Assembly (NCBI RefSeq): GCF_003852425.1 | Contig: NZ_QAJN01000007.1 | Coordinates: 186,001 to 250,000 of the forward strand | Direction: 5' to 3' | DNA length: 64,000 bases | DNA from: Paucibacter sp. KBW04 | Lineage (GTDB): Bacteria > Pseudomonadota > Gammaproteobacteria > Burkholderiales > Burkholderiaceae_C | In this document: positions 55,222 to 64,000 of the stretch, piece by piece | Position numbering within the stretch: the first letter of the stretch is position 1 | Layout of the letters: every line of letters begins with the position of its first letter | Program-made: the position numbers and the translations under genes | The notes under the pieces: model-generated | The model's database searches: none | What the model saw: only the letters and a program-made list of their open reading frames with translations | What the model was told of the DNA's origin: nothing

Positions 55222-57177
55222 ATGTCCAGCCTTTCCACTTCCTCCCTGCCCTCGGCTTCGACGACGGCGCCCCTGCGTGTGCTGTCCCTCATCCCGCCGA
55301 TGACGCAGCTCAACACGCCCTACCCGTCCACGGCCTATATCACCGGCTTTCTGCGTTCGCGCGGCATCCCGGCCGTGCAGGAAGACCTGGCCCTGGCCCT
55401 GATGCTCAAGCTGTTCTCGCGCGAGGGCCTGCAAGCCCTGCAAGAACGCGCCCAAGCCCAGGCTGAGGCCAAACGCGCAGCCACGGTGCAGCATTTTTTG
55501 AATGGGTACGAGCGCTACCGCTCCACCATCACGCCCACCATCGCCTTTTTGCAGGGCCGCGACCCCACCCTGGCCCACCGCATCAACAGCCGCCAATTCC
55601 TGCCCGAGGGGCCTCGGTTCCAGTCGCTCGAGGTGTATGTGGACGAGGACGGCGGCGACCCGCTGGCCTGGGCCTTCGGTGCCTTGGGGCTGCAAGACCG
55701 CGCCCGCCACCTGGCCACCCTGTATCTGAACGATCTGGCCGATGTCTTGCGTGAGGCGGTGGACCCGCGCTTCGAGTTCGTGCGCTATGCCGAGTCCCTG
55801 GCCACCAGCCAGCCCAGCTTCGAGCCCCTGGCCCAGGCCCTGGCCGCCCCGCTCAATCTGGTCGACGAGACCCTGCAAGACCTGACCCTGGCAGCGATTG
55901 AAAAACACCAGCCCGAGCTGGTGCTGGTGTCCGTGCCCTTCCCCGGTGCGGTATACGCGGGCTTTCGCATCGCGCAAACGATTCGCGAGCGCTTCCCGCA
56001 GATCAAGCTGGCTCTGGGCGGCGGCTTTGTGAACACCGAGTTGCGCGAGCTGAGCGAGCCGCGCGTGTTCGACTACTTCGACTTCCTCACCCTGGACGCC
56101 GGCGAGCGCCCCCTGCTGGCGCTGATCGAGCATTGCCAGGGCCAGCGCTCGCGCTCACGCCTGGTGCGCACCTTCCTGCGTGAAGAGGGCGAGGTTCGCT
56201 ACATCAACTTCGTCGAGCCCGATATCGCCTTTGCCGAAGTCGGCACGCCCACCTGGGACGGCCTGCCCCTGGACCGCTATCTGTCCTTGCTGGACATGCT
56301 CAACCCCATGAACCGGCTCTGGTCCGACGGGCGCTGGAACAAGCTCACCGTGGCCCATGGCTGCTACTGGAAGAAGTGCAGCTTTTGCGATGTGAGCCTG
56401 GACTACATCTCCCGCTACGAGGGCGCCTCCGCCGCCACCCTGGTGGACCGCATCGAAGCCATCGTCCAAGAAACTGGCCAGACCGGTTTTCACTTCGTCG
56501 ACGAAGCCGCCCCGCCCAAGGCCCTCAAGGCCCTGGCCGCCGAGTTGAAGGCGCGCCAGCTGGACATCTCCTGGTGGGGCAATATCCGCTTCGAAAAGTC
56601 CTTCAGCCCCGAGCTTTGCCAGGCATTGGCCGACAGCGGCTGCATCGCCATCTCGGGCGGCCTGGAGGTCGCCTCGGACCGCCTGCTGAACCTGATGAAA
56701 AAAGGCGTCTCGGTCGAGCAAGTGGCGCGCGTCACCCGCAGCTTCACCGACGCGGGCATCTTGGTGCACGCCTATCTGATGTACGGCTTCCCGACACAGA
56801 CCGTGCAGGACACCGTCGACGCTTTGGAGTATGTGCGCCAGCTGTTTGAGAACGGCTGCATCCAGAGCGGCTTCTTCCACCGCTTCGCCTGCACCGTGCA
56901 TTCCCCCGTGGGCAAGAGCCCGCAGGACTACGGCGTCAGCCTGCTACCCCTGCCGCCCGGCGGCTTTGCCAAGAACGATGTGGGCTTTGTCGACCCAACC
57001 GGCGTGGACCACGATGTGCTCGGCAAGGCGCTCAAAAAAGCCATCTACAACTATATGCACGGCATCGGCTTGGAAGAGGATGTGCGCAGCTGGTTCACAA
57101 TCAAAGTGCCCAAGCCCACGGTCTCAAGGCATCGCATCGCAAGAGCCTTGCAGCAGCCGCAGGGTCTGAAGCCCTGA
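55222..57177 (+). CDS. B12-binding radical SAM protein with CX4CX2C cluster motif
   Basis: The 651-residue protein has a cobalamin-binding-like N-terminal half (VLSLIPPMTQLNTPYPSTAYITGFLRSRGIPAVQEDLALAL, later LVLVSVPFPGAVYAGFRIAQTIRERFP and LALGGGFVNTELREL). A radical SAM barrel follows. The Fe-S cysteines are C381, C386 and C389 in GCYWKKCSFCDVS, spaced CX4CX2C rather than the usual CX3CX2C. GLEVASDRLLNLMKKGVSVEQV and ILVHAYLMYGFPTQTVQDTVD are the later radical SAM strands. It may methylate or rearrange an unreactive carbon; the substrate is unknown. A barrel protein gene follows after 42 bases. Confidence 0.88.
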   Translation: MSSLSTSSLPSASTTAPLRVLSLIPPMTQLNTPYPSTAYITGFLRSRGIPAVQEDLALALMLKLFSREGLQALQERAQAQAEAKRAATVQHFLNGYERYRSTITPTIAFLQGRDPTLAHRINSRQFLPEGPRFQSLEVYVDEDGGDPLAWAFGALGLQDRARHLATLYLNDLADVLREAVDPRFEFVRYAESLATSQPSFEPLAQALAAPLNLVDETLQDLTLAAIEKHQPELVLVSVPFPGAVYAGFRIAQTIRERFPQIKLALGGGFVNTELRELSEPRVFDYFDFLTLDAGERPLLALIEHCQGQRSRSRLVRTFLREEGEVRYINFVEPDIAFAEVGTPTWDGLPLDRYLSLLDMLNPMNRLWSDGRWNKLTVAHGCYWKKCSFCDVSLDYISRYEGASAATLVDRIEAIVQETGQTGFHFVDEAAPPKALKALAAELKARQLDISWWGNIRFEKSFSPELCQALADSGCIAISGGLEVASDRLLNLMKKGVSVEQVARVTRSFTDAGILVHAYLMYGFPTQTVQDTVDALEYVRQLFENGCIQSGFFHRFACTVHSPVGKSPQDYGVSLLPLPPGGFAKNDVGFVDPTGVDHDVLGKALKKAIYNYMHGIGLEEDVRSWFTIKVPKPTVSRHRIARALQQPQGLKP

Positions 57178-57219
57178 GCCTCGAAAGAAATTCGCAGCTG
57201 TCCGAAATACAGAAAACCC

Positions 57220-58689
57220 ATGAAGACGATCAATGCATTGCCTGCTGGACGCGTTCTGCATGCCTTGCGGCGCACCGCGGTCGCTGGGCTGGGAACCTTG
57301 GCGGTAGCCGGCGTCAACGCGCAAGCCCTGGTGCAAGAGACCGAGGCGGCGTTCAATTCAACGGTCTGGCGTCTGCACTTCCAGGCTGGCGTGAATGCCG
57401 TGGCTGAACAACATTTGTTTTGGAACCTGGCAGCGCAAGCCGCCCCGGACAGCGGCTACCTGCCCAACAAGCAATGGCTGGAGTCCTATATCAAGCCCGG
57501 CCTCAGCGTGCAGCAGCGAGTGATGGGGGATTGGCTGCTGTTTGGCAGGCTGTCATCCGTGGCCTCCTATACCAACGGCACGGACGCTTTCGCCGGAGGC
57601 AACACCGGCGCCATCACATTGGAAGATGCCTATGTGGGGCTACGCGGCCAAACAGCTGGCGGCGCGGAGCTGGAGCTGTCGGTCGGCCCGCGTGAACTCA
57701 AACTCGGCACCGGCATGCTGATTGCCAACGGGGCCTCCAGCGGTTTTGAGCGGGGCGCCTTGAAATTCGGGCCCCGCAAAGCCTGGGGCATGAATGCCGT
57801 GGCCAAGCTGAGCTCGGGGGGGTTTAGCGGTACGGCCTTTTTTGTCGACCCGAACGAACTACCCTCCTCCGATGGCAAAAACCGTCTGGCAGGCATCGAT
57901 ATGCGCTGGGATGAACCGCAGGGTGGCTTTGCAGGTGCGACCTGGCTCAGAGCACTCAACTCTGAGTCGCCCTATGTTCAGGCAGCAGCAGGGGGGCTGG
58001 GCGCTCCCACGATCTTGCCGGGGGCGCGACACGGCACTAGCGTCATCAGCGGCTATGTCGCCACCGGTCAGATGAATGGGCCCCTGGCACGCTGGCAATT
58101 CGCCGCCGACTACGCTTATCAGTGGAACGACACCGTCCAGCTGCGCGCCTGGGCTGGGCGCTTGCAAGCCAAGTACAGCCTCGCGCCGCTGCCCTGGGCG
58201 CCAAGTCTGAACTACACCTATCAGAGCTTTTCAGGGGACGACCCCAACACCACAAAGTTAGAGCGCTTCGACCCTCTGTACTACGAGGGCAACCCCAGCG
58301 CTTGGTCGACCGGCTCCAAGTCTTCGATGGCTTTCGTGAACTCCAATGTCAAGGCACATATGCTGGCACTGCAGTTGAAGCCTTCGGAAAAAGACGTGTT
58401 GACACTGCGTTATGCGGTGATCAGCGCCAATCAGTTGCGCAGTCCCATCCAGTTTGGCCAAGCGACCCGCTTTGAGACCTCCGGCGAAAGCGCCAATCTG
58501 GTTGCCGGTGTCACCACGGCAGATCTGGCCAGGGATCTTTTCCTCGAATACTCCCACCTGATCAGTCGCCATCTATTCCTCTCTGCTGGGCTGGCCATCT
58601 CCAAGCCTGGCAAGGGCATTCGGGATGTGACAGGCGGCAGCGCGCCCAACTGGAGCGGCGGCTATCTCAATCTGGTGTTTGACCGCTGA
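57220..58689 (+). CDS. Putative outer membrane beta-barrel protein
   Basis: The 489-residue protein has a signal peptide (LRRTAVAGLGTLAVAGVNAQA). Alternating hydrophobic and aromatic strands follow, as in outer membrane barrels (WLLFGRLSSVASYTNG, ITLEDAYVGLRGQT, ELELSVGPRELKLGTGML, then WQFAADYAYQWNDTVQLRAWAGRLQAKY) and a final GGYLNLVFDR. ELSVGPRELKLGTGMLI with a Gly-Arg-Lys run is reminiscent of alginate-export (AlgE-like) porins. The C-terminus ends FDR, not the ideal terminal Phe. It probably passes or binds a substrate related to the radical SAM gene next to it; function unknown. Confidence 0.72.
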   Translation: MKTINALPAGRVLHALRRTAVAGLGTLAVAGVNAQALVQETEAAFNSTVWRLHFQAGVNAVAEQHLFWNLAAQAAPDSGYLPNKQWLESYIKPGLSVQQRVMGDWLLFGRLSSVASYTNGTDAFAGGNTGAITLEDAYVGLRGQTAGGAELELSVGPRELKLGTGMLIANGASSGFERGALKFGPRKAWGMNAVAKLSSGGFSGTAFFVDPNELPSSDGKNRLAGIDMRWDEPQGGFAGATWLRALNSESPYVQAAAGGLGAPTILPGARHGTSVISGYVATGQMNGPLARWQFAADYAYQWNDTVQLRAWAGRLQAKYSLAPLPWAPSLNYTYQSFSGDDPNTTKLERFDPLYYEGNPSAWSTGSKSSMAFVNSNVKAHMLALQLKPSEKDVLTLRYAVISANQLRSPIQFGQATRFETSGESANLVAGVTTADLARDLFLEYSHLISRHLFLSAGLAISKPGKGIRDVTGGSAPNWSGGYLNLVFDR

Positions 58690-58820
58690 AAAGATAGAGG
58701 GCTTTAGGCGCAGGCGAGATCCCGGTCCGGCTCGGCGGCTGCAGCAGGCTTTGAATTGCTTGGCGATCGCCTCCACAAAGTCCGTGCACTGCCCCACTTC
58801 AACTGGCAACCAAGCTCGCA

Positions 58821-59417
58821 CTAACCCCGTTTGCCCGCTGACCAGCTCTGCCGCAGTGCCACAAAGCCTTCAAAGGCCTCCCACAAAGGTCTATACCTGT
58901 CCGGCGTGGGCGAGACCTGAGCCTCCAATTGCTGCAAGGCCAGCGCGGCGGCCTCCAGGCTGGAGCGCTGCTCGGGCCGCTGCGCGCGGCGAATGGCGTA
59001 GGCCGAGGGCGGTAGCTCGGTGAGCACCAGCCGGGGCAAGGTCTGCAGCCAGGGGTTGAGGTGCAGCATCTTGCGGCTCTTGCGCCAGGTGGCGTCCAGC
59101 AGAATCAGGCGCTCGACCTTCGCGTCGGCCGCGCAAGTACCGGCCTTGGCCGTGTCGTCCATGGGGTAGAGCAAGGCGGTGTCCGCCTTCGGCAAGGCAC
59201 GCAGACGGGCCTCATCAAACTGCTCGCCCACCCAGACCTGGCAGCGGCCGAGGCAGCGTTGCAAGAGGCGCACCGTGCCCTTGGCCTGCTGCGCTTCCGC
59301 CGGGTGCTGCAAAACGATCAGCTCCACCTGGTTGTCCACCGGCCTGACCCAGGCGCACAGGCAGGCGGCCAAGGGCAGCTCACAGCCGCTGCAAAGCGGC
59401 CGACCCGTCACTTCCAC
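58821..59417 (-). CDS. DTW domain protein, tRNA aminocarboxypropyltransferase
   Basis: The 198-residue protein carries the DTW motif in LILLDATWRKSRKMLH and the following PPSAYAIRRAQRPEQRSSLEA (S-x-Y-x-IR). The family (TapT/TuaA) transfers the 3-amino-3-carboxypropyl group of S-adenosylmethionine to uridine in tRNA. The N-terminal cysteine cluster (LCSGCELPLAACLC) may bind zinc. The start is a GTG (59417) overlapping the previous gene's end by ten bases, so it is probably translated with it. Which tRNA position it modifies is not clear. Confidence 0.9.
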   Translation of the reverse strand: MEVTGRPLCSGCELPLAACLCAWVRPVDNQVELIVLQHPAEAQQAKGTVRLLQRCLGRCQVWVGEQFDEARLRALPKADTALLYPMDDTAKAGTCAADAKVERLILLDATWRKSRKMLHLNPWLQTLPRLVLTELPPSAYAIRRAQRPEQRSSLEAAALALQQLEAQVSPTPDRYRPLWEAFEGFVALRQSWSAGKRG

Positions 59418-60649
59418 AGCTTGAGCCCGGCCAAGCGAGTTTCGATCTCGGCCATGGTCTCGCGGTAGACGGGCGAACCGATGGCCCCGTAGCGTTGCTG
59501 AAAGTCGCGTTCGGTCAAGAACTCGGGCAGATCGCTGACATCGGGCATGAAGTCGCGCTCTTGCAGGCCCGCGCTCATCGCGATCTGCAAGCGCGCGGGG
59601 TTCTTGGCCGCCAACACGCCGAAGCGGGTGCCGGCTCGGTCCGCCGCGATGTCGTTGAAGCTGAAGCCGCTGCCGCCGCGCGAATCGGCCACTTCCTTGT
59701 AGACCCCGATGGCATCGGCCAGAGGGCCGCCACCCTCAATAGCCAAAGCTGCTGAAACTAAGAAATGCTGAGCGAAATCGTCCCGCCCGCCCAAGCTCAC
59801 AACCAAGGGTCGCACCGGCGTCCAGTGCCTTGCCGCCGGCATCAGCACGGCCCAGCTCTTGCCGCTGGCGTGCAGAGTCAGCGTCAGGATGGCGGCGCGG
59901 TTCTCGGCCGTCATCAGGCGCTCGTCCCCATGGCTGCGCTGGCGTACCAAATCGAACATGGGCGGCAGCAAGGCCGCCAGCGAGACCGCTGAATTGGCGG
60001 GGTAGGCCTCGCTGAGCTGGCGCAAATGCTCGTGGTAGGCCATGGCCCGCTGCTGCTCGGGCGCAGGCCAGACCAAGGCCATCACCCGCGCCATGCTGTC
60101 TTGCTGCCACTGATAGCGCACTTGCGCGTATTGCTCGCCAAAGCCGATGCGCTCGATCAAGTCCTTGGCCAGTTGCACGTCCTGGGGCTTTGGCAAATGC
60201 TTGAGCGCGCTGCGCAGCGCCAGATTCGCCATCCAGGCCGGCACCGGCAATCGCCCCACCCGCACCCTCTCGAACTCGGGCAGGCGCTGGGTCTCATGCA
60301 GCAAGGCTTCCACATTCAGCCACAGACCCAGCTTAGGCAAGGCATAGGCGATGCGCAGATCCGCCAAACCAGCGTGCAGGCGCACTTGGGCCGCGCCGCT
60401 GCGCGAGTACAAGGCCGCCTGGCCCAGCAACAGGTTCAAGTCTTTCTCGCTGATGGTGACCAGGCGATGCGAACCACCGTCGATCTGGCGCGGGTCGTTG
60501 CGCTTGAGAAAGTCCTTGGCCCGACTCAGATCCGCGGTCTTGACCTCGGCGGCGGGGGGCAGGCTGGGCTGAGTTTGCAAGGCCAGCAACACAGCCAAGA
60601 AAAGGCCCAAGAGCAAGCCCCAGAAAATTCGTTTGATCCACTTCTTCAT
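59408..60649 (-). CDS. Membrane-anchored conserved protein of unknown function
   Basis: The 413-residue protein starts MKKWIKRIFWGLLLGLFLAVLLAL, a single membrane anchor or uncleaved signal. It is followed by a soluble domain: RLVTISEKDLNLLLGQAALYSRSGAAQVRLHAGLADLRIAYALP, then VSLGGRDDFAQHFLVSAALAIEGGGPLADAIGVYKEVADSRGGSGFSFNDIAADRAGTRFGVLAA. The second segment looks strongly conserved and may be an enzyme core, but I cannot name the family. The start at 60649 is the obvious signal start; two residues could be missing. The DTW gene overlaps its end. Confidence 0.75.
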   Translation of the reverse strand: MKKWIKRIFWGLLLGLFLAVLLALQTQPSLPPAAEVKTADLSRAKDFLKRNDPRQIDGGSHRLVTISEKDLNLLLGQAALYSRSGAAQVRLHAGLADLRIAYALPKLGLWLNVEALLHETQRLPEFERVRVGRLPVPAWMANLALRSALKHLPKPQDVQLAKDLIERIGFGEQYAQVRYQWQQDSMARVMALVWPAPEQQRAMAYHEHLRQLSEAYPANSAVSLAALLPPMFDLVRQRSHGDERLMTAENRAAILTLTLHASGKSWAVLMPAARHWTPVRPLVVSLGGRDDFAQHFLVSAALAIEGGGPLADAIGVYKEVADSRGGSGFSFNDIAADRAGTRFGVLAAKNPARLQIAMSAGLQERDFMPDVSDLPEFLTERDFQQRYGAIGSPVYRETMAEIETRLAGLKLWK

Positions 60650-60721
60650 GCCGCGCAGTCTGCCAGCAAATCCAAACGCAGGAAGGCTCCGCGAGGCCAC
60701 CATCCCGGGCGGGCAGAGACA

Positions 60722-63595
60722 ATGTGCGCAATGCCCCAAATCCCCGCCCCTCCCAAGCCCGCCCAGCCGGACCGAGTCTGGCCGCCCAGCGCAGAGACCT
60801 TGGCTCGCCTGTTCGAGCGAGCCCGCTTGCTGCGCGGGCGCACGCTGCAGGCCCAACTGGTGGAGGTGCAGGCAGGCCCCGAGGGGGCCAGCGCCCGCTG
60901 GGTGGGCGCTGCGGGCCAGCGCTATGAGCTCAGCGTGCAAGGCCTGGCTCAGGCCGGGGGCACCCCACATTACCAAGCCCTTTGCTCCTGCAAGACCCAG
61001 CGTTTTTGCGAACATGCGGCTGCCCTGATGCTCAAGCTGCAGGCCGAAGCCGATGCACCCCAGCGGGCCGCCCTGCTGCAAACCTGGGTGGAGGCGCTGC
61101 GCCGCAAGGCCACCAAGACCGAGCTGAAGGCCCTGCCCCGCCTGCCCGATGAAGACGCCGTCAAGCTGATGGATCTGCTGCTGGAGGATGCCGCCCCCAC
61201 CCCTCTCGCACCCGCTGAACCCGCAAACAAGCCGCCGCCCCTGCCGCAAGGCGAGCCCGCCCGCTTCCAACCCCGCCTCACCCTGCAAACCCTGCACCGT
61301 GGCGATGGCCTGTTAGGCCTCTCGCCCAGCGGCAAGCTAGGGCCACGCGGCGATGCAGTGACGGTGGCCAAGGTGGACTGGACCTACACGGGCGAAGCCG
61401 GCCTGCGCTGGGAAACCCCCGCTCCCCGCAGCCTGCTGGGCGGCCGCCCCGCTGCCTTGCAAGCGCTGGAGGAGGGCCGCCTGCTGGCCCGCGATCTGAT
61501 CAAAGAGGCCGATGCACGCGATCAGCTCTGGAGCCTTAACCTCATTCCCCTGGACGCCAAGCTGCTGCAATGGCGCAACCCGGCCGCCGCCCTGCCCGGC
61601 CCTTGGTGGACCCTGGCGCAAGAGGAATTCTTTGGCGCCTTTTATCTGGAGCGCGTACCCCAGTTGCAGGCCCAGGGCTGGGCGATCCAGGTGCTGCCGG
61701 GCTTTGCCCACCGTCCCGCCCAGGCAGAGGGCTGGAAGATCAAGATTGACCGCCTCAGCCTGCCATCGCGCGAGGGCTCCTGGCTGCTGAGCCTGGGCGT
61801 GGAGATCGAGGGCGAGACCCTGGATCTGGCCCCCATGATTGCCGATCTGATCAAGCGCGACGGCCGCTGGCTCAAGCGCGAGGAGCTGGATGAGATCGAG
61901 GACGAGGCCACCGTGCTGCTGCACGCCCCCGGCGGGCGGCGCATCGAGGCTCCGGCGCTGACGCTCAAGACCATCATCGGCGCCATGGTGGACCTGCTCA
62001 CCGACCCCAAGCGCGCCGCCGGCCCGCTGCAGATCAGCGACTGGGACGCCACCCGCCTGGCCCTGCTGGACATCGACGCACGCAGCCGTTGGCAGATCCA
62101 GGGCGACGCCGATCTGCGCCTGCTGGCCCGCCGCCTGCAGGCTGCCGGCACGCCCCAGCCCGTGGCCCCGCCGGCCGGCCTGGGCCTGCAGCTGCGGCCC
62201 TATCAGCTGGCCGGCCTAGCCTGGCTGCAATACCTGCGTGCGCAAGGTCTGGCCGGCATCCTAGCCGACGATATGGGCTTGGGCAAGACGGCCCAGACCC
62301 TGGCCCATCTGCTGGTCGAGAAACAAGCCGGCCGCCTGGACCGCCCGGCCCTGGCCGTGCTGCCTACCTCCTTGCTCTTCAACTGGCTGGCCGAGGCCCA
62401 GCGCATCGCCCCCGATCTGCGCGTGCTGGTTTTGCAAGGCACGGAGCGGGCCCGCTTTTTCAAGCAGTTAGGCGACTACGACCTGGTGCTCTCCACCTAC
62501 CCCCTGCTGTGGCGCGATATCTCGGCCCTGGCCGCCCAGCCCTGGCATTTGCTGATCCTGGACGAAGCGCAAACGGTCAAGAACGCCGCCAGCCGCGCGG
62601 CCCGCTCGGTACGCAAGTTGTCTGCGCGGCATCGCCTCTGCCTCACCGGCACGCCGCTGGAAAACCATTTGGGCGAGTTGTGGGCGCAGTTCGACTTTCT
62701 GATGCCCGGCTTTTTGGGTGACTCGCGCAGCTTTGCCCGGCTCTGGCGCAAACCCATCGAGGTGAACGGCGAGAGCCTGCGCGCCGAGCTGCTGGCCGCC
62801 CGGGTGCGACCCTTCATCCTGCGCCGCCGCAAGACCGAGGTGGCGACCGAGCTGCCGGCCCTGAGCGAGGTGATACGGCGCATCCCCTTGTTTGGGACGC
62901 AAAAAGAGCTGTACGAAAGCGTGCGGGTGGCGGCCGACAAGCAGGTGCGGCGCGAGTTGGCCAAACACGGCTTCTCGGGCGCGCTGATCTCGGTGCTGGA
63001 TGCCTTGCTCAAGCTGCGCCAAGTCTGCTGCGACCCGCTCTTGGTGAAAAGCATGGAGATCGCCCCCGGCATGGAGCGCGCCAAGCTGGAGCTGCTGGGC
63101 GAGATGCTGCCCGAGCTGGTCAGCGAAGGGCGGCGGGTGCTGGTGTTCTCGCAGTTTGCCGAGATGCTGAGCCTGATCGCCGCCGAGTTGCAGCGTTTGG
63201 GCCTGCCCTTTTTGAGCCTGACAGGGGCCACGCCGGTGGGCGCACGGGCCGAGCTGGTGCGGCGCTTTCAGGCCGAGGAAGTGCCGATTTTGCTGATCAG
63301 CCTGAAGGCGGGCGGGGTCGGGCTCAACCTGACGGCGGCCGACACCGTCATCCATGTGGACCCCTGGTGGAACCCGGCCGTGGAGGCGCAAGCCAGCGCG
63401 CGGGCGCACCGCATCGGGCAGGACAAACCGGTGTTTGTTTACAAGCTGGTGGTGGCGGGCAGCATCGAGGAGCGCATGCTGGAGCTGCAGGCCCGCAAGC
63501 TCAAACTGGCCGAAGGGGTGCTGGGCTCGGACGCGGCCGAGACGCTCAAATTCAAACCCGAGGATCTGGATCTGCTGCTGGCGCCGCTGGCCTGA
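60722..63595 (+). CDS. SWIM zinc-finger and SNF2-type helicase
   Basis: The 957-residue protein begins with a SWIM finger (CSCKTQRFCEHAAALML, pattern CxC-x5-CxH). After a linker and a middle region comes a SNF2-type ATPase (about 490-950): motif I DDMGLGKTAQTLAHLL, motif II LLILDEAQTVKNAAS, motif III LTGTPLENHLGELWAQF, motif V/VI LISLKAGGVGLNLTAADTVIHVDP and AQASARAHRIGQDKPVFVYKL. Such bacterial SNF2 proteins move on double-stranded DNA or remodel protein-DNA complexes; the precise role is not known. Two ATGs (60722 and 60731) are possible starts. Confidence 0.93.
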   Translation: MCAMPQIPAPPKPAQPDRVWPPSAETLARLFERARLLRGRTLQAQLVEVQAGPEGASARWVGAAGQRYELSVQGLAQAGGTPHYQALCSCKTQRFCEHAAALMLKLQAEADAPQRAALLQTWVEALRRKATKTELKALPRLPDEDAVKLMDLLLEDAAPTPLAPAEPANKPPPLPQGEPARFQPRLTLQTLHRGDGLLGLSPSGKLGPRGDAVTVAKVDWTYTGEAGLRWETPAPRSLLGGRPAALQALEEGRLLARDLIKEADARDQLWSLNLIPLDAKLLQWRNPAAALPGPWWTLAQEEFFGAFYLERVPQLQAQGWAIQVLPGFAHRPAQAEGWKIKIDRLSLPSREGSWLLSLGVEIEGETLDLAPMIADLIKRDGRWLKREELDEIEDEATVLLHAPGGRRIEAPALTLKTIIGAMVDLLTDPKRAAGPLQISDWDATRLALLDIDARSRWQIQGDADLRLLARRLQAAGTPQPVAPPAGLGLQLRPYQLAGLAWLQYLRAQGLAGILADDMGLGKTAQTLAHLLVEKQAGRLDRPALAVLPTSLLFNWLAEAQRIAPDLRVLVLQGTERARFFKQLGDYDLVLSTYPLLWRDISALAAQPWHLLILDEAQTVKNAASRAARSVRKLSARHRLCLTGTPLENHLGELWAQFDFLMPGFLGDSRSFARLWRKPIEVNGESLRAELLAARVRPFILRRRKTEVATELPALSEVIRRIPLFGTQKELYESVRVAADKQVRRELAKHGFSGALISVLDALLKLRQVCCDPLLVKSMEIAPGMERAKLELLGEMLPELVSEGRRVLVFSQFAEMLSLIAAELQRLGLPFLSLTGATPVGARAELVRRFQAEEVPILLISLKAGGVGLNLTAADTVIHVDPWWNPAVEAQASARAHRIGQDKPVFVYKLVVAGSIEERMLELQARKLKLAEGVLGSDAAETLKFKPEDLDLLLAPLA

Positions 63596-63610
63596 TGCCA
63601 GAAATGAGAA

Positions 63611-63630
63611 CGGCCGGGGAGACCCGGCCG
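63611..63630. terminator. Hairpin between the helicase and the small gene
   Basis: A perfect 8-bp stem CGGCCGGG / CCCGGCCG with a GAGA loop lies 16 bases after the helicase stop. It has few T residues on either side (GTTC / TTCTC), so it is probably a convergent terminator of moderate strength. Confidence 0.55.
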
Positions 63631-63652
63631 GTTCAATTCAAAGAAGAAAAAA

Positions 63653-63823
63653 TCAACGCTTGCGGTCGAAGCGGATGCCGGCGCGTGCCAAGCTGCGGCG
63701 GTCGCCGCCGCCAAATCCGGCTTCAAACGCTTCGTGCTTGCGGCCCTTGTCCAGCTGACCCATATGCCATTCAGGGCAGGGGACGCGACGCGGTTGTTGT
63801 TCGGGGTGCTGCTGAGTTTTCAT
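63653..63823 (-). CDS. Small hypothetical protein, 56 residues
   Basis: I do not recognise a named family. The frame starts MKTQQHPEQQPRRVPCPEWHMGQLD, with an A/G-rich tract (GAGAAAAGGCAAGAAAG) before the ATG at 63823 that could bind the ribosome. It is strongly basic (RRSLARAGIRFDRKR at the end) with a Gly-rich middle (FEAGFGGGDRR). It is convergent with the helicase gene and shares its terminator. It may be a small nucleic-acid-binding protein, or not translated at all. Confidence 0.5.
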   Translation of the reverse strand: MKTQQHPEQQPRRVPCPEWHMGQLDKGRKHEAFEAGFGGGDRRSLARAGIRFDRKR

Positions 63824-64000
63824 GGCTTTCTTGCCTTTTCTCCTGACGTCCCTGGGGTCCATCCCTATGGGCTTTCGGGCCGTCTGCTGATCTCAACGCC
63901 GACCCCGGAGGCGAGGTTGACAGCGTTGGCGAAAGATTTTTCAACTCCTTTCGCCCCCAGTATGGGCGTGCTTGCTGCTCAAAAAGTAAGCAAATGCGTG
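63824..64000. other. Right-edge sequence without a recognisable gene
   Basis: No frame here shows a convincing start or family match. It presumably holds the promoter of the small minus-strand gene. Confidence 0.4.

Overview
This window looks like chromosomal DNA of a high-GC betaproteobacterium of the order Burkholderiales, probably near Roseateles, Paucibacter, Pelomonas or Leptothrix. The evidence is the gene content and order (gatCAB divergent from mreBCD-mrdA-rodA, recA-recX-DUF2889-sucCD-terC), the strong G/C third-position bias and the style of the intergenic palindromes. The genus is an inference, since no rRNA gene is present. I recognise no tRNA, rRNA, CRISPR array, prophage or insertion-sequence transposase.

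Layout. (1) 1-5.3 kb: flavin reductase, an M48 metallopeptidase, a Crp/Fnr and a LuxR-type regulator, and a POT peptide transporter. (2) 5.4-10.5 kb: an apparent catabolic module. It comprises an overlapping operon (HD-domain protein, sterol-desaturase/fatty-acid-hydroxylase membrane protein, class II aldolase-like protein), a divergent AraC-type regulator, and an ALDH3/coniferyl-type aldehyde dehydrogenase. The same 16-base motif, TGTCGCCAAATGACAA, precedes both the operon and the dehydrogenase gene, in the same orientation to each, so the genes probably form one regulon. (3) 10.5-20.6 kb: small metabolic and regulatory genes, including a glutamine-amidotransferase fold without its catalytic cysteine and an HD-GYP protein without the HD dyad. 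(4) 20.6-25.7 kb: xth, a TonB-dependent receptor, pyrE and a DUF4124 protein, with a 167-bp palindromic element just before pyrE. (5) 25.7-35.4 kb: gatB, gatA and gatC on the minus strand; mreB, mreC, mreD, mrdA and rodA on the plus strand, with a palindromic element between mreB and mreC. (6) 35.4-42.9 kb: a two-component system, recA with a LexA box, an NTF2-like gene, recX, DUF2889, and sucC-sucD. (7) 43-52.2 kb: signalling genes: TerC transporter, Ser/Thr kinase, PP2C phosphatase, FHA protein, diguanylate cyclase, HDOD protein, and an AraC-type response regulator overlapping a large 7TM hybrid-like histidine kinase. (8) 52.2-64 kb: a 190-bp palindromic element that supplies the stop codons of two convergent genes, a TauE/SafE permease, a TIGR03790-like lipoprotein, a B12-binding radical SAM protein followed by an outer-membrane barrel protein, a DTW-domain tRNA-modifying enzyme, an unknown membrane-anchored protein, a SWIM/SNF2 helicase and a small unknown protein.

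The best candidates for undescribed biology are the AraC-controlled module at 5.4-10.5 kb, the family of long palindromic elements (24081-24247, 52242-52431, and perhaps 30446-30540), the radical SAM protein with CX4CX2C spacing next to a barrel protein, and several enzyme folds that have lost catalytic residues and may act as regulators or binding proteins. All calls come from reading the sequence; no database search was run.
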